Origin: Pseudomonadota bacterium
Lineage (GTDB): Bacteria; SAR324; XYD2-FULL-50-16; JAHJRI01
NCBI GenBank assembly: GCA_022360105.1
Contig: JAKSDL010000054.1
Coordinates: 1 to 6,018, forward strand
Direction of reading: 5' to 3'
Length of the DNA: 6,018 nt
The notes under the pieces were generated by a model. It searched no databases. It had not been told where the DNA came from and worked only from the letters and a program-made list of their open reading frames with translations. A program made the position numbers and the translations under genes. Positions 4,921 to 6,018 of this stretch are shown here, piece by piece (the first letter of the stretch is position 1; every line of letters starts with the position of its first letter).

Positions 4921-6018
4921 ATGGAATATGATGCAGCCATTATAGGAAGTGGTTTTGGCGGGAGTGTCTCGGCACTGAGGCTGAGCGAAAAGGGGTATCG
5001 GGTCATTGTCATCGAACAGGGCCAGTGGGTAACGTCTGAAGATATGGAAGAAGGCAATAACAAGGTATCACGCTTAAACTGGATGCCTGCCCTCGGGCAG
5101 ACCGGGTATTTTGCTCAACATTATTTTAAGCATGTCTCGATTGTAGGAGGAGTTGGTGTTGGTGGGGGAAGTCTTGTTTATGCGGCAGTGTTACTAAAAC
5201 CCAAAGATGAGTTTTATGCCGATGCTTCCTGGAGTAAGCTTGGAATTGACTGGAAGGAGGAACTGGCACCGCACTACGACACGGCTTCAAAAATGTTGGG
5301 GGTAGCTGAAAATCCGCATTTTGATACCCAGGATACCTATCTGGAGCGAACAGCAGAAGCGATGAATGTCGGAGCGACTTTTGGGCCAACCCCAAACGGA
5401 ATTTACTACGGAACACCAGAAGTATCGCAACCGGATCCCTTCTTCAATGGAAAAGGTCCTTCCCGCAACGGTTGTTATCTTTGTGGCAGGTGCCTGACCG
5501 GATGCCCGCATGGTTCAAAAAACACGCTGGATAAAAACTACCTGTATCTGGCTCAACGCCTGGGAGCAACGATTCTGACAGGTCGAAAGGTTGAGCAGAT
5601 AAGGCCGCTGAACAATGGTGATTACGAATTGAGAATGAAGCATCCGGTGAAAAGACATGTTAAGTATCGAGCTGTCAAAGCAAAAAAAGTGATCATTGCT
5701 GCCGGAGTTCTGGGAACGTTGGAATTATTGTTCAAGTGCCGGGATGTTGCCAAAACCTTGCCCAAGATATCGCATCAACTTGGCAGTGTTGTGCGAACAA
5801 ACAGCGAGGCAATCGTCGGTATACTGGCTGCGGAACGGGACCTTGATTTAACAAGGGGTACGGCTATATCCTCCCATTTCTATCCGGACGATCATACCCA
5901 TATCACCCAGAACCGATTTCCCAAGGGTTACAACTTTATGAAATGGTTCCTGGGACCAATGGTTGACCACCCTTCGCCACTTATTCGCTCGTTTATCACT
6001 CTTTGGATGCTTGTTGCA
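4921..6018 (+). CDS. GMC-family FAD oxidoreductase, cholesterol-oxidase-like (3' end missing)
   Basis: An uninterrupted frame of 366 codons runs to the window edge with no stop, so the C-terminal part, including the family's catalytic histidine region, lies outside. The N-terminus is a Rossmann FAD-binding fold: IIGSGFGGSVSALRLSEKGY (7-26), followed by VIVIEQG with the ribose-binding E32. VGGVGVGGGSLVYAAVLL (75-92) matches the GMC glycine-rich region. A cysteine cluster C185-x2-C188-x2-C191-x3-C195-P, followed by KNTLDKNYLYLA (200-211), is typical of the cholesterol oxidase/long-chain alcohol oxidase branch. VIIAAGVLGTLELL (237-250 region) is the second dinucleotide-fold element. The enzyme probably oxidises a sterol or other lipid alcohol. 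Annotation as a true cholesterol oxidase would be premature without the missing part. Confidence 0.9.
   Translation, partial: MEYDAAIIGSGFGGSVSALRLSEKGYRVIVIEQGQWVTSEDMEEGNNKVSRLNWMPALGQTGYFAQHYFKHVSIVGGVGVGGGSLVYAAVLLKPKDEFYADASWSKLGIDWKEELAPHYDTASKMLGVAENPHFDTQDTYLERTAEAMNVGATFGPTPNGIYYGTPEVSQPDPFFNGKGPSRNGCYLCGRCLTGCPHGSKNTLDKNYLYLAQRLGATILTGRKVEQIRPLNNGDYELRMKHPVKRHVKYRAVKAKKVIIAAGVLGTLELLFKCRDVAKTLPKISHQLGSVVRTNSEAIVGILAAERDLDLTRGTAISSHFYPDDHTHITQNRFPKGYNFMKWFLGPMVDHPSPLIRSFITLWMLVA

Noticed and set aside
5126..5511. Minus-strand open frames inside the GMC gene
   Set aside because: They are shadows of a 366-codon flavoprotein frame with clear motifs.

Overview
The window looks like chromosomal DNA from a proteobacterium, most likely a gammaproteobacterium. 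This rests on moderate GC, a GcvA-type LysR regulator with CTAAT boxes upstream, a DUF1127 small protein and intergenic hairpin repeats. It is an inference from family content; no rRNA or other phylogenetic marker is present. No phage, insertion sequence, CRISPR array, tRNA or rRNA could be recognised.

Layout from left to right. Positions 1-488 hold no convincing gene. Instead there is a dense run of short hairpins (49-262), three of which share a core with pair-preserving flank changes. A GC-rich stem followed by CTTTT looks like a rightward terminator, and a 20-bp inverted repeat (385-433) follows. A small DUF1127 protein is encoded on the minus strand (489-737) behind a strong Shine-Dalgarno sequence. 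It diverges from a GcvA-like LysR regulator (1134-2051) across a 396-bp gap that carries five CTAAT pentamers and three dyads just upstream of the regulator. A YfcE/MJ0936-type metallophosphoesterase (2085-2546) follows the regulator after 33 bp and is probably co-transcribed with it.

Convergent to this pair is an EamA/DMT-family ten-helix transporter (2596-3501, minus). A 475-bp divergent gap (3502-3976) follows, again rich in inverted repeats, including two interleaved long-range pairs. Rightward from it run a PAP2-superfamily membrane phosphatase (start most likely at 3977) and a cholesterol-oxidase-like GMC flavoprotein (4921 to the window edge, incomplete). These two are 59 bp apart on the same strand.

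The coding content is ordinary. PAP2 and GMC may form a lipid or isoprenoid-alcohol unit, but that is only suggested by proximity. The material most worth a second look is non-coding: the covarying hairpin family at the left end, the long inverted repeat whose two imperfect pairs are both G.U in plus-strand RNA, the CTAAT cluster, and the interleaved dyads before the PAP2 gene. I did not find a clear new multi-gene system.
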